A stretch of DNA of 64,000 bases from Acanthosepion esculentum (GCA_964036315.1 OZ038498.1:14663997-14727996); one strand, 5' to 3'. Positions 32,804-45,464 are shown, counted from the first letter of the stretch. The notes: a model not told the origin generated them from the letters alone. Translations and numbers: made by a program.

Positions 32804-34739
32804 GAGCATATCTTCATTCAAACATATTTCGTTGCATAATATCGACATATATTGTGTCTATTTTTATACTGATCCTTTGCAGTTCTCAAATCGGTTTCTT
32901 GATGTTAAGATGAAATTTATCAAGGAAAGCGCCGTACTTTTTTCCAACCCAAGTACTTTCGTTCTTTTCACGTTTTGTCCATAGCTGGGACCCTAAAAGG
33001 TGCTACGAACCTCGTTCAGATAGAGATTAGATTACGCTACATAGCAGTTCAGCACATTCATCTTTACTCTGCTGCTAAAAGGCATTTTTCTATCCCTATG
33101 TACCTTCAGTTGTATGCACCACCCTTTTCGTTGTATGTTACTATTCTACCTAGCTGCTTGATTTTGACGTCCTTTACATGTAACGGACACTTTAGTATTC
33201 AATTTGGCCTTTCGTTGTGCACCAGTGAACCTATTATTCTCTGCGTTCGTTGCGTGACCTAAGGTCATACTTATGATTTCACTATTTTGTTCCTTTTTTT
33301 ACTTTTACATTTATATCTAACGTGATTAATGGTGTTTTCGTGTGTGTTGCAAAACTTGGACTCATATATGCTCGCCTTAGTGAATGACTTGACTTTCAGT
33401 TTATCTTGAAAGTGCTTTCATCTAATATTAGTCCAACTCCTCTTTCATCTTTTTCTTCTCCTCCTGTATAATGAGTATGGGATCATTGCTTATAAAATCC
33501 CCAATTCGTTTCACATACTCCTAAAACTTTCCATTCTTTTACGTTTTCTAACATCCCGCACTGACACACTGTCCGATTCCGATTGTGGTATTTGATGAAG
33601 ACAGTGGCGAGATCGATACCTGTCGATTGATCGATTTCTCATTTTACAGCTTGTAAACCCTGTTTTTTAGAATAAAAACGATTTTTTTCAGATACAAGTC
33701 CTACTATTGAATCCTTACCTTGGGTAGAGGAGATGGATGTCGACTGAATCTCTCCTAAACGCGAGAAAAATCAGTTCCAAGATTAACACCGTTATTTAGT
33801 ATTTGTAAGTTCTGAATTACCAGGATTGGTGTTGGGAGTGATAGCGGGGTGGTCTCCTTTTGCCTTCTCCGCGGTGATTTTATCGAGACACCAAGGAAAG
33901 TTGGTCGTTGACTGTCATCTTCCGTCTTTTTAATTCCCACTTATTTGCTGATCGCCTTCCTTGTCCTCACCAAAGTGGGTCAGGTGAGCCGGTTTAGTCG
34001 CCAACAGTCAGCAGTAAACACATAACCAGCTTGACCATCTGGAGCAGGGATTTACGTGTCATTGCAGGGAAAGGTGAGATCTTGTCCCAAAGATGTAGTT
34101 TTCTGTTGGAAATTTTCCTTCTCCCAGATAGATGCCCAGGTTCACTGTGGAAATACAAAAAACTTCTTTTTTGATGGAGTTGCAGAAATTTTTTAATTTT
34201 TTATTATTGCTTATCCAATACAAGGCCCGAGAGTCACTCAAGGTAAAGGGTTACTGAATGTGGTTTATGGATGTAAAAGTAATATAAATAATGTTTGACT
34301 CTAGACTGAAAGCGGTTAAGATTGTAAAGATCAGGCAAGCATCCTTCAAACAAACTATAGCGAAGAAAACGGCGACTTACCTCTTCAAACCAAGCGACAG
34401 CGCGTCGCGTGTATTCTACGACGGAAAATGTGGCAAAAAAGAAAATTACTTACCAAAAAAAAGTTGGGGCACGTATTCCGAATGACATGCTGAAGACGGA
34501 ATAATTAAATTAAAAAAAAAAGTCCGTCGCAGGAGTCGCTGTAAAAGTATTTTGATATGCAAAAATTGAGCGTCCTCTCCCAGCTGTCGCCGAATGGAAA
34601 AAATGCTTGGTCGATAAAAGCAGTCGGTGTTCTCGAATCGGGTATTTTGGCTACTGCGTTTATAGGAGAGTGAGTTATTTTTCTGACTCGTTACATGCAT
34701 TGTGATTTGTGAGGTAGTAACTGCAAATCAAGTTTTCAG
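32803..34739. other. Unassigned 1.9-kb sequence
   Basis: Less AT-rich than its surroundings but without a frame over 95 codons or any motif I recognise. TCCATAGCTGGGACCC at about 32978 is a short match to family 5. The minus strand at 33400-33500 has LINE-like words but not enough to assign. Confidence 0.4.
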
Positions 34740-35065
34740 CATTTCTTTCTGCCCCTGATGTTCAAATCTGAACTTAAATGATTTATTCTCTGCGTTGTGG
34801 AAGTAATCTGCGACAAATATTTCCTTTGCAATCCCAGATCGCTTACACAAACAGCTCATGGGAAAAACTGTCCGAAAGGAACTTACTTCTTACAAACAGA
34901 ATACGAAGGAAATGAGGATGATTCGGCTCTGTGTATGCGGCATGGCAGGTTTTAGCTGTAAAGGTCTAAACTGGTGGAACTAGGAAAATGTAGCTCGTCA
35001 GAACATTTCCATGGAAATCGCGTAGGGAAAACCTTTCGTCGGAAAGATATGAATTGTAGAATAGA
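34740..35065 (-). pseudogene. CR1/jockey-like LINE C-terminal relic
   Basis: On the minus strand the segments RKVFPTRFPWKCSDELHF (from about 35040), SSFPSYSVCKK and a serine/phenylalanine block follow the order seen at 7.6-7.9 and 14.0-14.4 kb (YFHGKCSDELH ... FPSYS). Several frame changes and stops are present. It is 5'-truncated. Confidence 0.6.
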
Positions 35066-35339
35066 AAATAATTCATCACCGCGTAGACGCTTTTGAATTC
35101 AGTCAACATTCGTAAAAGAGTATTGACTCCATCCAGACATCTGACTCTTGTAAAGTTAGGTATATCGAAATACTGGAAAGGTGAAAAGGTATCGAAACGT
35201 CAACGCCTACAACTTGCACTGTCGTTGTCAGCTTTATTTCGTATCCAAGAATTTAATCTCTTCTTTGCTGATCGCTTCCTTTATGATAATGGCATTGATG
35301 AGTAAGTTGAGCAATTCTTACATGAAAGAGTCGATCGCA
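35066..35339. other. Unassigned sequence
   Basis: Contains a 70-codon frame (35093-35305, plus) without recognisable family. Confidence 0.35.
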
Positions 35340-35714
35340 TTAACTGCATGATAATGTTGGTGGAGGACGAGGTTGACTTTGTCAAGCATTTTTCTTTCAT
35401 GTCGTTTGACGCCTTCCATTTTTTCCTGGTGCCTTCGAAGTTTTTGACTTCAATGATGATGGAACACCGCCAGTTGGTACGGTCTTGGGATTGTGTTTCA
35501 AGCGATTTAGGCTCAAGACTAGTGGAATTCAGTGTTGTTTTGTGATGGTCCTTCTATCTATAACGACAAGCCCGTGATCTTTTCCCTGAAGTGAGCTCAC
35601 TGAATAAGACTTGACTAGAAACCTTGACTGTTCCATTCTGGCTATATGTCCTAACCATCGAAGACGGTGTTTCATGATCAGGGATTCGATATTTTGACAA
35701 TTGGTTCTTCCCAA
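35340..35714 (-). pseudogene. LINE C-terminal relic (HRLRWLGH type)
   Basis: On the minus strand NIESLIMKHRLRWLGHIARM is followed by EQSR, SSLQGKDHG and, after frame changes, SLETQSQDRTNWR and KNFEGTRKKWKA. This is the common LINE ending IESLIL.HRLRWLGHV.RM ... LS.GKR..G. and the D-R-.-.WR block. It is a different LINE lineage from the LYGSECWT family. Confidence 0.8.
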
Positions 35715-35939
35715 TTGGTGACAACTAGTATATATAAAAAAATATTGTCAAAGAGTATACAGCAGTTACTGATAACATCAGCATGGCATCGAGAGGCCCC
35801 ACCGTAAGCTAGTAGTATTCTAGCAGTGTTACTGACCTCGGTAGATCGAGATCACAAAACTTGATTTACTTGTAAGATTTTGTTTTAACTTGAATAAGTT
35901 TCCATCAACTCTCTTGTTTCGCGAACTTTTGTCGTATTT
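35715..35939. other. Unassigned spacer
   Basis: Nothing recognised. Confidence 0.4.
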
Positions 35940-36306
35940 CGTTCTTTCTTCCTTCCTTTTTTCTTTATTTCTTTCTTCTTTTCTTCCTTTCTTTCTTTCT
36001 TCCTTTCTTTTTTACTTCCTTCCTCCCTCCTTCCTTCCTTCTTTCATTCATTCCTTCCTTTCTTTTCTTATTTCTTTCTTTCTTCCTTTCTTTCCTTTCT
36101 TTTCTTTCTTTCTTTCTTTCTTTCTTTTCTTTCTTTCTTTTTTCTTTTTTCTTTCTTTCTTTCTTTCTTTCTTTTCTTCCTTTTTTCCTTTCTTTCTTTC
36201 TTTCTTTTTTCTTGCTTTTTCTTTCTTTCTTTTCTTCCTTTCTTCCCTTCTTTCTTTCTTTCTTTCTTAATTTCTTTCTTTCTTGCTTTTTCTTTCTTTC
36301 TTTCTT
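35940..36306. repeat. Degenerate (CTTT)n microsatellite
   Basis: About 365 bp of CTTT/CCTT variants. The long Ser/Phe/Leu frame across it is an artefact. Confidence 0.97.
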
Positions 36307-36931
<625 letters not shown>

Positions 36932-36984
36932 AGAAATTGTTAAGAGGATTTGATAATTATAATTAAGTAATTCATTGTGTCTGA

Positions 36985-37140
36985 AAGAAACCTCAACAGA
37001 ATGCAGAAAGCACTGGACGGCCGTTTCATCCTATATTTGGGACTCATCAGCAGTGCGCATCCACTACCGAGAATTGAAACCCTGACAGTTAAGTTTATCA
37101 AGCAAACGTCATACCAACTGTCCCAACGGGCCTCGGTAAC
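36985..37140 (-). repeat. tRNA-derived SINE (family 7)
   Basis: On the minus strand: GGGACAGTTGGTATGACG (A box), GGGTTTCAATTCTCGG (B box), then GCACTGCTGATGAGTCCCAA and GATGAAACGGCC. The CTGATGAGTCC...GAAACGG tail is typical of tRNA SINEs in invertebrates. Confidence 0.7.
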
Positions 37141-37234
37141 GAAGTGGTAGCAAATCAGACTCAATATAGCGCCGCTCGCTCACATATTCCGTGGTGGAAC
37201 TCAACTGAAATTATCTGTAACCATAGGATTGTGC

Positions 37235-37238
<4 letters not shown>

Positions 37239-37290
<52 letters not shown>

Positions 37291-37400
37291 TATAAAAGTG
37301 AACATAGAAGTCAATACTTAGAAGCGACAGTCTGTTTCCTGCTAGATGCAATCGTCAGGCCACGAGTGCTGTTATTTTTCTCGGCTATTTATATATACGG
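37239..37400 (+). repeat. (AT)n followed by a family 3 dispersed repeat
   Basis: AT tract at 37239-37288, then ATATAAAAGTGAACATAGAAGTCAATACTTAGAAGCGACAG-type sequence and GCAATCGTCAGG, matching 9.3, 19.6 and 31.5 kb. Confidence 0.7.
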
Positions 37401-37761
37401 GTCATTGGTGCATTGTGGGTAGTCTTTTTTGGCGGTTATTTTACCGGAAGTCGTTTATTTGTTTATTTATTTATTTGGGTTAAATTATTTTGCTTGTTTT
37501 TATTTATTTTTATTTTTTATTTTTATTTTTTATCTTATATATTTATTTATTTTTTATTTTTATTTTGATCGGTGTTTTTATTAACGTAGTAAAAATGTGT
37601 TTATATAGCTAATTTAATCGTTTTGTTTTTGTTTGGGAAGATAATTAAAGCTATTTGTTCAATTTTGGGGATGATTGTTGTAGCTTGTTCTAACTATTAT
37701 TTAGGCGGTAACAAAAGTCCCATAAATATAGCACATTTTAAGACTATATTTCTTCATATTA

Positions 37762-37793
<32 letters not shown>

Positions 37794-38037
37794 TCTTTTT
37801 ACTGTTTCTTATTACTCTCTCGTCTTGCACCAATGTCAGCCTTATTAAAAAAGAACATAACTCTTTAAAGAAGAAATATTATGAAAACATATTGTTAGCA
37901 ATACTACCAACTATTAGTACATGTTTAAAAAAAACTACATAACATTTCTCTACAGATCCATTATTCACAAACCGAATTTATCTCCTTATAATACATAAAA
38001 ATCCATGAAGATATATATAAAATGCGCACGCGATATG
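37401..38037. other. T-rich unassigned sequence
   Basis: Contains a (TTTAT)n-like stretch at 37450-37570 and short AT. No gene. Confidence 0.5.

Positions 38038-38099
<62 letters not shown>
38038..38099. repeat. (AT)n microsatellite
   Basis: About 60 bp of AT. Confidence 0.97.
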
Positions 38100-38101
<2 letters not shown>

Positions 38102-38835
38102 GCTAGTGAAATGAATATAGAAAAAAAAGAGAAAAAACGAATGAAAGATAAATGTGAAATATTTTGAAATAGAAAGAAAGAATAACTTGAAAAAAAAACG
38201 GTGTACGGAAAGAAAAGCGTTTTGAAAAGAAAAGGAGAAGGAGAGAAAGAAAGAAAGAAAGAAATAATGTAAGGATGTGTAAATATTTTGAAAAGAAAGA
38301 AAGTAATGGAAAGGTACAGCAAATATATGTTGACAAAGAAAGAAAGAATGAAAGAAAGAAACAAACAAACAAAAAGAAAAAGAAAGAAACAAACAAACAA
38401 AGAAAAAGAAAGAAAGAAAGAAAGAATACGATGAAAAACTAAGAGTAGTAAAAGAAGAGCGTTTTAAAAAGAAGGAAAGAAGGAAAGAAGGAAAGAAATA
38501 AAAGAGGGAAGAAGGATTTTAAGAAACACGAAATACGCAAACAAGAATGTTTTGAAAGGAAAAAAAATTAAAAAAGAAGGAAGTGTAAACATTCTAAGAA
38601 AGAAAGAAATTCTTAAAAAACACGGAGTACAGAAAGACGAGTTTTAAAAAGAAAAAAAGAAGGGAAAAAAGAAGTGTAAATATTCTGAAAAGCATAGAAA
38701 GAAAGAAAGAAAGAAAGAAAAAAAGAAAGAGGATTTTGAAGAGACACGAAATATGTAAACATGAATGTTTTGAAAAGAAAAAAAAAATGTAAATATTTTA
38801 AGAAGGAAAGAAAAAAGAAACAAAGAATATGTAGG
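38100..38835 (+). repeat. Degenerate (GAAA)n array with higher-order units
   Basis: About 730 bp of A/G-rich sequence in which (GAAA)n blocks alternate with GTAAATATTTTGAAAAG-like and ACACGAAATACGTAAAC-like words every 90-150 bp. It is the same style as 12.6-13.5 kb but with different spacer words. Confidence 0.85.
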
Positions 38836-39428
38836 AGGAGTCAGTAGCAGAAGCCAGCATAAGAGGCCCAGTTACAACATTATGCAAAGATGGAAAAAGT
38901 AGGAGCCGAGTGAATAGTAAGAGACGAAGAATGATTGGAGCAGACAGTGTTCTGATTGGAACTATGACGAAATCGAGATAGTGGCGGACGATATAAAATT
39001 ATGAAATAATGGAATCCCAGCTTTCACTTCATATACGGTGACGATCTTTCTCGACAAAGAAAGGGTTGAAAACAACAAAAAAAAAAAACAAATTAAAAAT
39101 CTAGATCATCACGAGTTTATTTTGTGCTAACTAATTTTAATATAACAGAATTAGGACAGCACGAAATTTAATAGGTAAGAAAAATAACCGAAACAAAGAG
39201 AGAGAAAGCTTTCAGTTTTAACTCATCGTTTTGCACTAAGTCCTATAAAATTAATGTGGTTTCGTTTGGCTGATTTTGTTTAGCAGCATATTAACACGTC
39301 TATAGGTTATTTAATTCCGAATTCTAAGTATTTTCTATGTAATTTTATGGCTTCAGCTACATAAGTTTTGAACGGAATTTTATGACTTCAACTACAGATA
39401 TTTTGTACATCATTTTATACTTTCATGT
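38836..39428. other. Unassigned sequence
   Basis: No gene recognised. ATTTTATGGCTTCA/ATTTTATGACTTCA words repeat near 39344 and 39377. Confidence 0.45.
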
Positions 39429-39688
39429 TTGTTGGAACCTAGAAAAGTTTACTGAATGAGGAATAACCAAAACGGAGGTTGGAAATGAAATGTCCAATCT
39501 TTATAACATCAACAAAATACAATACTCGCCAGCTGCGTGAAGTAGGTAAACCACTGCTAGTGGTGAACTACTTAGACAGCATATTACCCTCACTTACAAG
39601 AGTGTCCTACGTATTTATGAGAACATACCCATTAGTATTCATATTTACACTATATAACATAGATAATGATCAGATATAGATAATGAGC

Positions 39689-39720
<32 letters not shown>

Positions 39721-39775
39721 GTATGTAGGTAGGTAGATAGATATATAGATAGATAGTTAGATATGAAAAGGACTG

Positions 39776-39843
<68 letters not shown>

Positions 39844-40080
39844 TGTTGTAACCTAGAAAAAGTTACTGAATGAGGAATAACCAAAATGGAGGTTGAAAAT
39901 GAAATGGTAATCTTTATGACATCAACAAAATACAATACTCACCAGCGGCGTGAAGTAGGTAAACCACTGCTAGTGGTGGACTACTTAGCATATTACTCCT
40001 CCACTTACATTAGTGTCCAACGTATTTATGAGGATTGGGACATACCCATCAGTGTTCATAGGTACATAGGTATATAACAA
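39429..40080 (+). repeat. Tandem segmental duplication around a (GATA)n array
   Basis: About 230 bp at 39429-39660 recurs at 39843-40075 (GAATGAGGAATAACCAAAA, CATCAACAAAATACAATACT, GTAGGTAAACCACTGCTAGT), roughly 90% identical and about 413 bp apart. (GATA)n fills 39686-39842. Confidence 0.92.
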
Positions 40081-40099
40081 TGGTAAAGGTATGTTTTTT

Positions 40100-40445
40100 A
40101 GATATTTCGTAGATGATAAATACATATTGCTGGTAATTTTACTATAAAAAATGTATTTGTTAGTATTGAATTGTTGGTCATTTTACTATGAAAATGTAAT
40201 TTCTTTTCAAAAAATATATTGACGCTATTATTACTATAATAACGTATTTTTATACTTTTCATAGTGATTTTATTTTTGTTTAGGGGTTCACCATTTGCCC
40301 ATAGTTGAGACCCTGCTACTACCCCGATTAGGGTGAACCTGGGAACAACATCAGTTAAGAGGTGGTTCCATGCTCCTCAAAACATTCAATCTCCCGATCT
40401 GTGGCCATGCTGCCGGGTGTAGTTTACCGTCGTACCCAGGACTAG
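40100..40445 (+). repeat. Dispersed element (family 5), plus copy
   Basis: Degenerate array units (ATATTGCTGGTAATTTTACT, AATTGTTGGTCATTTTACTA) followed by GGGGTTCACCATTTGCCCAT, TTAAGAGGTGGTTCCATGCT, CTCCCGATCTG and GTGTAGTTTACCGTCG, ending CCCAGGACT. Confidence 0.85.
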
Positions 40446-40609
40446 TATTAAATTAAAGTGTTTACCTGTTTATTGTAGTCATATAACTTCGATATTGGCC
40501 AGCCTGAGAAATGAAATAAAAAATTATTCGGAGTGAATATGAAAAGACCATAAATAATAAATTATTCACTAAAACATTTACCTGAAATACACACAGAATA
40601 TGTCAACGA

Positions 40610-40790
40610 TAAAAAGAACAGGGTAAGGCAGCGGGTCATCTACCCGACGAGCTTGTGGAAATGGATGGTGGAACCGGGGGTGGCAAAAAGAAAAACGTTG
40701 CTAAGTGCTACCAGGGATGGCAAGATGTGGAGGACCATCATCGCCAACGTCCTGAAGGGACATGGCATATTGAAGAATAAGTTAACGTTT
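40610..40790 (+). pseudogene. LINE C-terminal fragment
   Basis: Forward frame RVRQRVIYPTSLWKWMVEPG and TLLSATRDGKMWRTIIANVL-KGHG matches the end of the LYGSECWT LINE family (RGRQR ... ATRDRKLWRxMI..vL..HGT). It is a short 5'-truncated piece. Confidence 0.75.
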
Positions 40791-41800
40791 TAGTGAATAA
40801 TTTCGGGTAGATGACGTTCGACAGCCCATGAAGACTGTTCATCTAAGAGAAGAAAAAACCTGATTTTAAACCTCCACTGCCTTGCGGTTATATCCAAAAC
40901 CCCGAAAAGGCTATCGAAGTAAATCCATACAGAAAACACGGTTTAATTCCAATTCTAATCGTCGCTTTTTAAAACAATAAACATTGCCGAAGAGTGAAGT
41001 TTGTTCAAATAAAAGCGGTGTCATGAGAAATACCGTTCTTTTGACATTCTGTTTTTCTGCGTGTACGAATGTCCATGTTTGCCGAAAAGCTGTTAATAAA
41101 GCGTGTCGAAATTTTAGGAAAACTCTGTATAGACAATCTTTTCAGTTTGAATAAATTAAATACAGACAAATGGAGAAACAATTTCGTAAAATTATACAAG
41201 AGTTCCCGTCTTGAGATTTTCTTCCTAATAAAGTGTTTTTGTGACATTTCAACATGGCCGCTATCTCTCAACAGGACCGCCATTTTCCAACCCGATTCTC
41301 GAACTCAAAAATGACATTGTATAATTGATACGCCGTTGCTCCTTGAATTCCTAATGTTATTTCGACTTTCAGTTCGTTCATCGAACGAACTCTTAATGAG
41401 TTAACAAATGTTTTGAAATGATCTCTTTGGAATCCACAGGCGTTGAAGTGGGAAGACTGAGTGTCCAGGCAGTTGGCCGCTCCTACCGATTCATTTCTTC
41501 AGGAAGGCGTTATTAAAAGAAAAGAAAAAATAATCGCACGAATAAAAATGTTGCTAAAAATCTTTTAAAAATCTAAAAATTCAGTTTTATACATTTTAAT
41601 TCTTTCTTTATTTCAATTATAAAAAAAAAGAATTAAATTGTAAAACTGAAAGCGGCCTTCATTCTTCATGCGCAACTGATATCTATATCACCCTCCCCAC
41701 CCCTTCTCTTTCTCCCCCCTCTCTCTCTCCATATATATATACAGAGAGAGAGAAGAAGGAAGGAAGCAAACAAGCAAGCAAGCACGCACGCACGCACAGT
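40791..41800. other. Unassigned sequence
   Basis: Overlapping frames of about 81-92 codons on both strands at 41005-41314 have no recognisable family. Short (CT)n and (AG)n runs occur near 41720-41750. Confidence 0.4.
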
Positions 41801-41885
41801 GGAGTAATGGATAGCGGCTTGGATTAAGGAATCGGAGAGCCGAGTTCGAATTCCAGTCGAATCCATTACATTCACTTATGTGCTA
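41801..41885 (+). repeat. tRNA-like SINE head
   Basis: AGTAATGGATAGCGGCTTGG fits an A box and GAGTTCGAATTCCAG a B box, spaced as in a tRNA. The anticodon arm is poorly formed, so a SINE head or tRNA pseudogene is likelier than a gene. Confidence 0.5.
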
Positions 41886-42654
41886 ATACCCTTGGGAAAG
41901 GTATGAATCCTCTTCTTCTCCCTCCAGCTATGGGTAAATAGCAGGTCAGACTGGGTCCTAAAGCTTTTGATGGCAAGAGAAGGACAACTGAATTCAAAAC
42001 TTGCGGAGGGTCGTTTGGGGACCTTGGGGCACGTAGTGCACCAGGTCTCTGTATTCGGCCCTTCAAAAAGTGTGGATGGTCCTGCACGAACCCTTCACCA
42101 CTATAATCAAATCTCATGTGCTGTTGTCGGGCTGTCGGTTTCCTGGGAACTGATCTGCTTGACCCTCATACGTCGAATTCGACGGGAGAGTCGAGTATAG
42201 AATATAGAGTATATATATATATATATATCACTTTTAAACGATGTTTGCAGTGTGGGGTACATATCACATCCGTGTTCTCGATGGGTTAATTTGGACGCTC
42301 CATAGGAAATTGGATTTCCGATTAAAACAAAATCATAAATAAAATAGTCCAGATGACTAACACTACATCTCACCGACCAAAGCTCGATGCGGACACATTT
42401 TAAACCACCATGGAATCAACCTAAATCCGCAATATAATCGTCGGGGTCGGGTTAACAGTTAATTTGATAAAAATCGCCAGAGGACATCGTGAGGTTGAAA
42501 CCAAGACAGAGGACTCAATTGACCTCCTGATTTTTAAAGTTAAAAACTCGACATTTTATTTTTACTTTTATTTTATATTTCACACGTGTATTAAGCACTT
42601 TTATTAATACTGTTTCCTGGTCTGAATCAACTCTGACAATTAACCTTTTATGTA

Positions 42655-42657
<3 letters not shown>
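41886..42657. other. Unassigned sequence
   Basis: No gene recognised. Includes a short (AT)n near 42210. Confidence 0.4.

Positions 42658-42710
<53 letters not shown>
42658..42710. repeat. (AT)n microsatellite
   Basis: About 52 bp of AT. Confidence 0.97.
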
Positions 42711-42712
<2 letters not shown>

Positions 42713-43310
42713 AGAGGGTGGGGAAGGAGAAAGAGTGACGGACAGACAAAAAGTAAGAAAGAATAAATATAGCCTCTTTTGTCTTTCTTTCACGTGTGTC
42801 AGTTCCTCCTTTTCAAGCGGAATAGGCAAAGATCTACACAATCTCAACGGACAAACCGGCGGAAGAGAGCAGCGCCAGTCGGGCTAGCGTAAAACCAAGG
42901 CGGACCTTGACAGATCAAGCATCCGACAGCCCTATGCAACTAGGTTTGCCAGATTTCGCTTGTCTCAATACCCATTGAGCCGCGAAAGAGGCGCTTCTGC
43001 CCAAGGGTGTGGACTTCTTTGTTGCGCAGAGTTGTCCACCAAAGTCAAATCCACACGGATAACTTCGTTAAACTCTCGTTGACTACTCTTTAGAAGTAGG
43101 CTGCGTCTTCACAGCCATCTCCATCGCCGCCACCAAAGGGAAGAGAGGGAATAAGGAGAAAGAATGACGATCCCGATGATCCGAAGCGAGCAATGGTGCT
43201 GATTATGTCTATCAGTTTCTTACTCTTTCTCTCACCCTCTTCCTTTGTATGTGTGAATATGTTTTGTCTGAACATGTCCAGCTGTGCAACTGCCTGCCCC
43301 TTTTTTCTTT
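42711..43310. other. Unassigned sequence
   Basis: GC content is a little higher than around it, but there is no gene motif. Confidence 0.4.
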
Positions 43311-43743
43311 AATGGCTAGCGACCTAGTTTGGTTGACTGTTAATGATTTTAATGGCTATCGACCTAGTTTGGTTAACTTAGGGATTTTAATGGCTAGCGA
43401 CCTAGTTTAGTTGACTGTTAGTGATTTTAATGGCTAGCGACCTACTCTGCTTGACTATTAGGGATTGTAATGGCTAGCGACCTACTCTGCTTGACTGTTA
43501 GTGGTTTTAATGGCTAGCAACCTACTTTGCTTGACTGTTAGGGATTTTAATGGCTAGCGACCTACTTTGCTTGACTGTTAGTGGTTTTAATGGCTAGCGA
43601 CCTACTCTGCTTCACTGTTAGGGATTTTAATGGCTAGCGACCTAATCTGCTTGACTGTTAGTGATTTTAATGGCTAGTGACCTAGTTTGGTTGGCTGTTA
43701 GTGATTTTAATGGTTAGCGACCGAATTTGGTTGACTGTTAGTC
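43311..43743 (+). repeat. 40-bp tandem repeat, about 11 copies
   Basis: Units AATGGCTAGCGACCTA plus (G/C)TTTG.TTGACTGTTAG(G/T)GATTTT repeat every 40 bp. In the middle, GTTAGGGATT and GTTAGTGGTT units alternate, suggesting growth by an 80-bp two-unit block. Confidence 0.95.
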
Positions 43744-44340
43744 AATTCAGTTCTCATTGGGTACCAAATACAAAGGACATTAAACCAAGTTAAACTTAGT
43801 AAGTGATTCCCACCAGTACAAACTTGTGCCAACATACTGAGATAGCAAACTATCTCAGCGACTCGAATAAGACGTCACTCAATACGTATTTGTCGCCGAC
43901 AATGTTCCCTTTGGTTTTGCGAAACTTATCTGCTATCTTTCATGAATACAGATCAATGCGAGACGAAAGAATCCCAAGAAAGCAATTTTATTTATCAAAG
44001 CTAGTAAAAAGCCATTGGCAGTTACAACGATCTCTAACGGAGACAAGAAAAAAAAAGAAATAATAAATCTATTCCAAAGAATTTGTTTGCCTTAAATTCA
44101 ATATGAAATAATCTTGGCTCTTGCCATACCGTCTAGGAAGCCTTTTACAAACGTATAGTGAAAAATTCTCAGCCAGATCAAGAAAGGATGATAGATAGAT
44201 AGATAGATAGATTTAGTTGTATGAATATGAATTTGTGACCCTGGATTTCACGCTTTTGCGATCATCAGAAAAAATGGTTTATTTTAAAAATTGAATCTAT
44301 TTATACTCATTTGACTATTTTTGCTTATGCTTAAACAATA
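43744..44340. other. Unassigned sequence
   Basis: An 86-codon frame (43803-44063, plus) has no recognisable family. Short (GATA)n near 44190. Confidence 0.4.
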
Positions 44341-44344
44341 AATC

Positions 44345-44425
44345 TTTAGCACTTGCATTATTTACATTATTTAGACTGTTATCGTCATCTTCATTGCCAT
44401 ATTCACAACGTTTCAGCCGTTTCCC
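44345..44425 (+). repeat. SINE family 1 tail fragment
   Basis: GCATTATTTACATTATTTAG, ATCTTCATTGCCATATTCAC and AACGTTTCAGCCG match the family 1 tail at 46100-46270. Confidence 0.65.
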
Positions 44426-44434
44426 TTATATAAT

Positions 44435-44710
44435 AATAATTCACCTCCTAGAACAAAATTAAATAGAGCAAATATTATTTACGAATTTAAATACCCATTA
44501 AGGAATTGCATTGCTGATCAATCAAAATTCGTAAATAATTGTATAGGCCACACTACAACATGTTTGACACGCAGACTCACTCTACACCTTTCTGACCATA
44601 GCTCAATTAGATCTCGTTTAAATATTCATGGAGACCTACTGGACACTATTCATAACATACTTGTTGACAACAGTAATATAATAGCATCATCTACATGCAA
44701 AAAAGGCTAA
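44435..44710 (+). pseudogene. GIY-YIG-like retroelement fragment
   Basis: About 91 codons are open to a TAA at 44708-44710 without a nearby ATG. The frame reads RANIIYEFKYPLRNC, then NCIGHTTTCLTRRLTLHLSD and HSSIRSRLNIHG. This recalls the second type of GIY-YIG module of Penelope-like elements (nVVYkF.CP...YIGmT.TtLsrRLt.HL), with the YIG motif as CIG. A tail-like stretch with AGCCGAAGGCGCTCGG follows near 44882. The reverse transcriptase is absent. Confidence 0.5.
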
Positions 44711-45110
44711 AAATAATGGAAGCCTTATTAATAAAAACAAAAACAAAAACAACTTTGAACATGGACATAATATCTTGACCGTGTTTTGAAAAATGAAAAC
44801 ATTTTATAAAACATACATACAACAAACTATTTCTTATTTAACAGTTAAAATATTTCATCCTTGAAAATGGTTAAATGTATAGCCGAAGGCGCTCGGATAA
44901 AAAGAACATTCGGACAGTTTTTATATAATTTATCATCCGAAAAGAAAAAACATTATTATATCGCATGAGAAATTGTATAAAAAAAACTAAATAAAAGCAC
45001 CTTGTCTGTCGTTTTCAATGAAATGTGCATGAAATAAGGATTGCTGCCTAAATACAAACAAACACACACACACACACACACATACACATATATATATATA
45101 TATATGACTC
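44711..45110. other. Unassigned sequence, probably the fragment's 3' tail
   Basis: AT-rich, ending in (CA)n and (AT)n at about 45062-45105. Confidence 0.4.
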
Positions 45111-45114
45111 AATA

Positions 45115-45445
45115 GGTTATTTAAAATTTTTATTGGTGGTAACATTTTTTTCAAAGATGTATTGCTGGTAATAATTTTCCCCAAAAATATATTGCTGGTA
45201 TTAAAAAACATTTTTTTTATACTTTCATGGTGTTTTCAAGCAAGTTTGGGGGTTAACTATTTGCCTATAGCTGGGACCGTAACATGTGCTATCACCCCGG
45301 GTCAGGGTGGACATGGGAACACCAGCAATTAAGAGGTGGATCCACACTCCCAAAAACCTCATGATCAGAGCCCTTGCTGCTGGATATAGTTTATTGTCAT
45401 ACCTAGGACGCGGATGTAGTTTATCGTAATACCCAGGACGCTGTA
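45115..45445 (+). repeat. Dispersed element (family 5), plus copy
   Basis: Array words TATTGGTGGTAACATTTTTT and GTATTGCTGGTAATAATTTT, then GGGGGTTAACTATTTGCCTA, GGGTCAGGGTGGACATGG and TTAAGAGGTGGATCCACACT. The final GGATATAGTTTATTGTCATA-type segment is duplicated near 45410-45440. Confidence 0.85.
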
Positions 45446-45464
45446 TATATAGATATAGATATAG

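Noticed and set aside
33755..33940. 61-codon minus-strand frame
   Set aside because: No family resemblance or neighbouring support.
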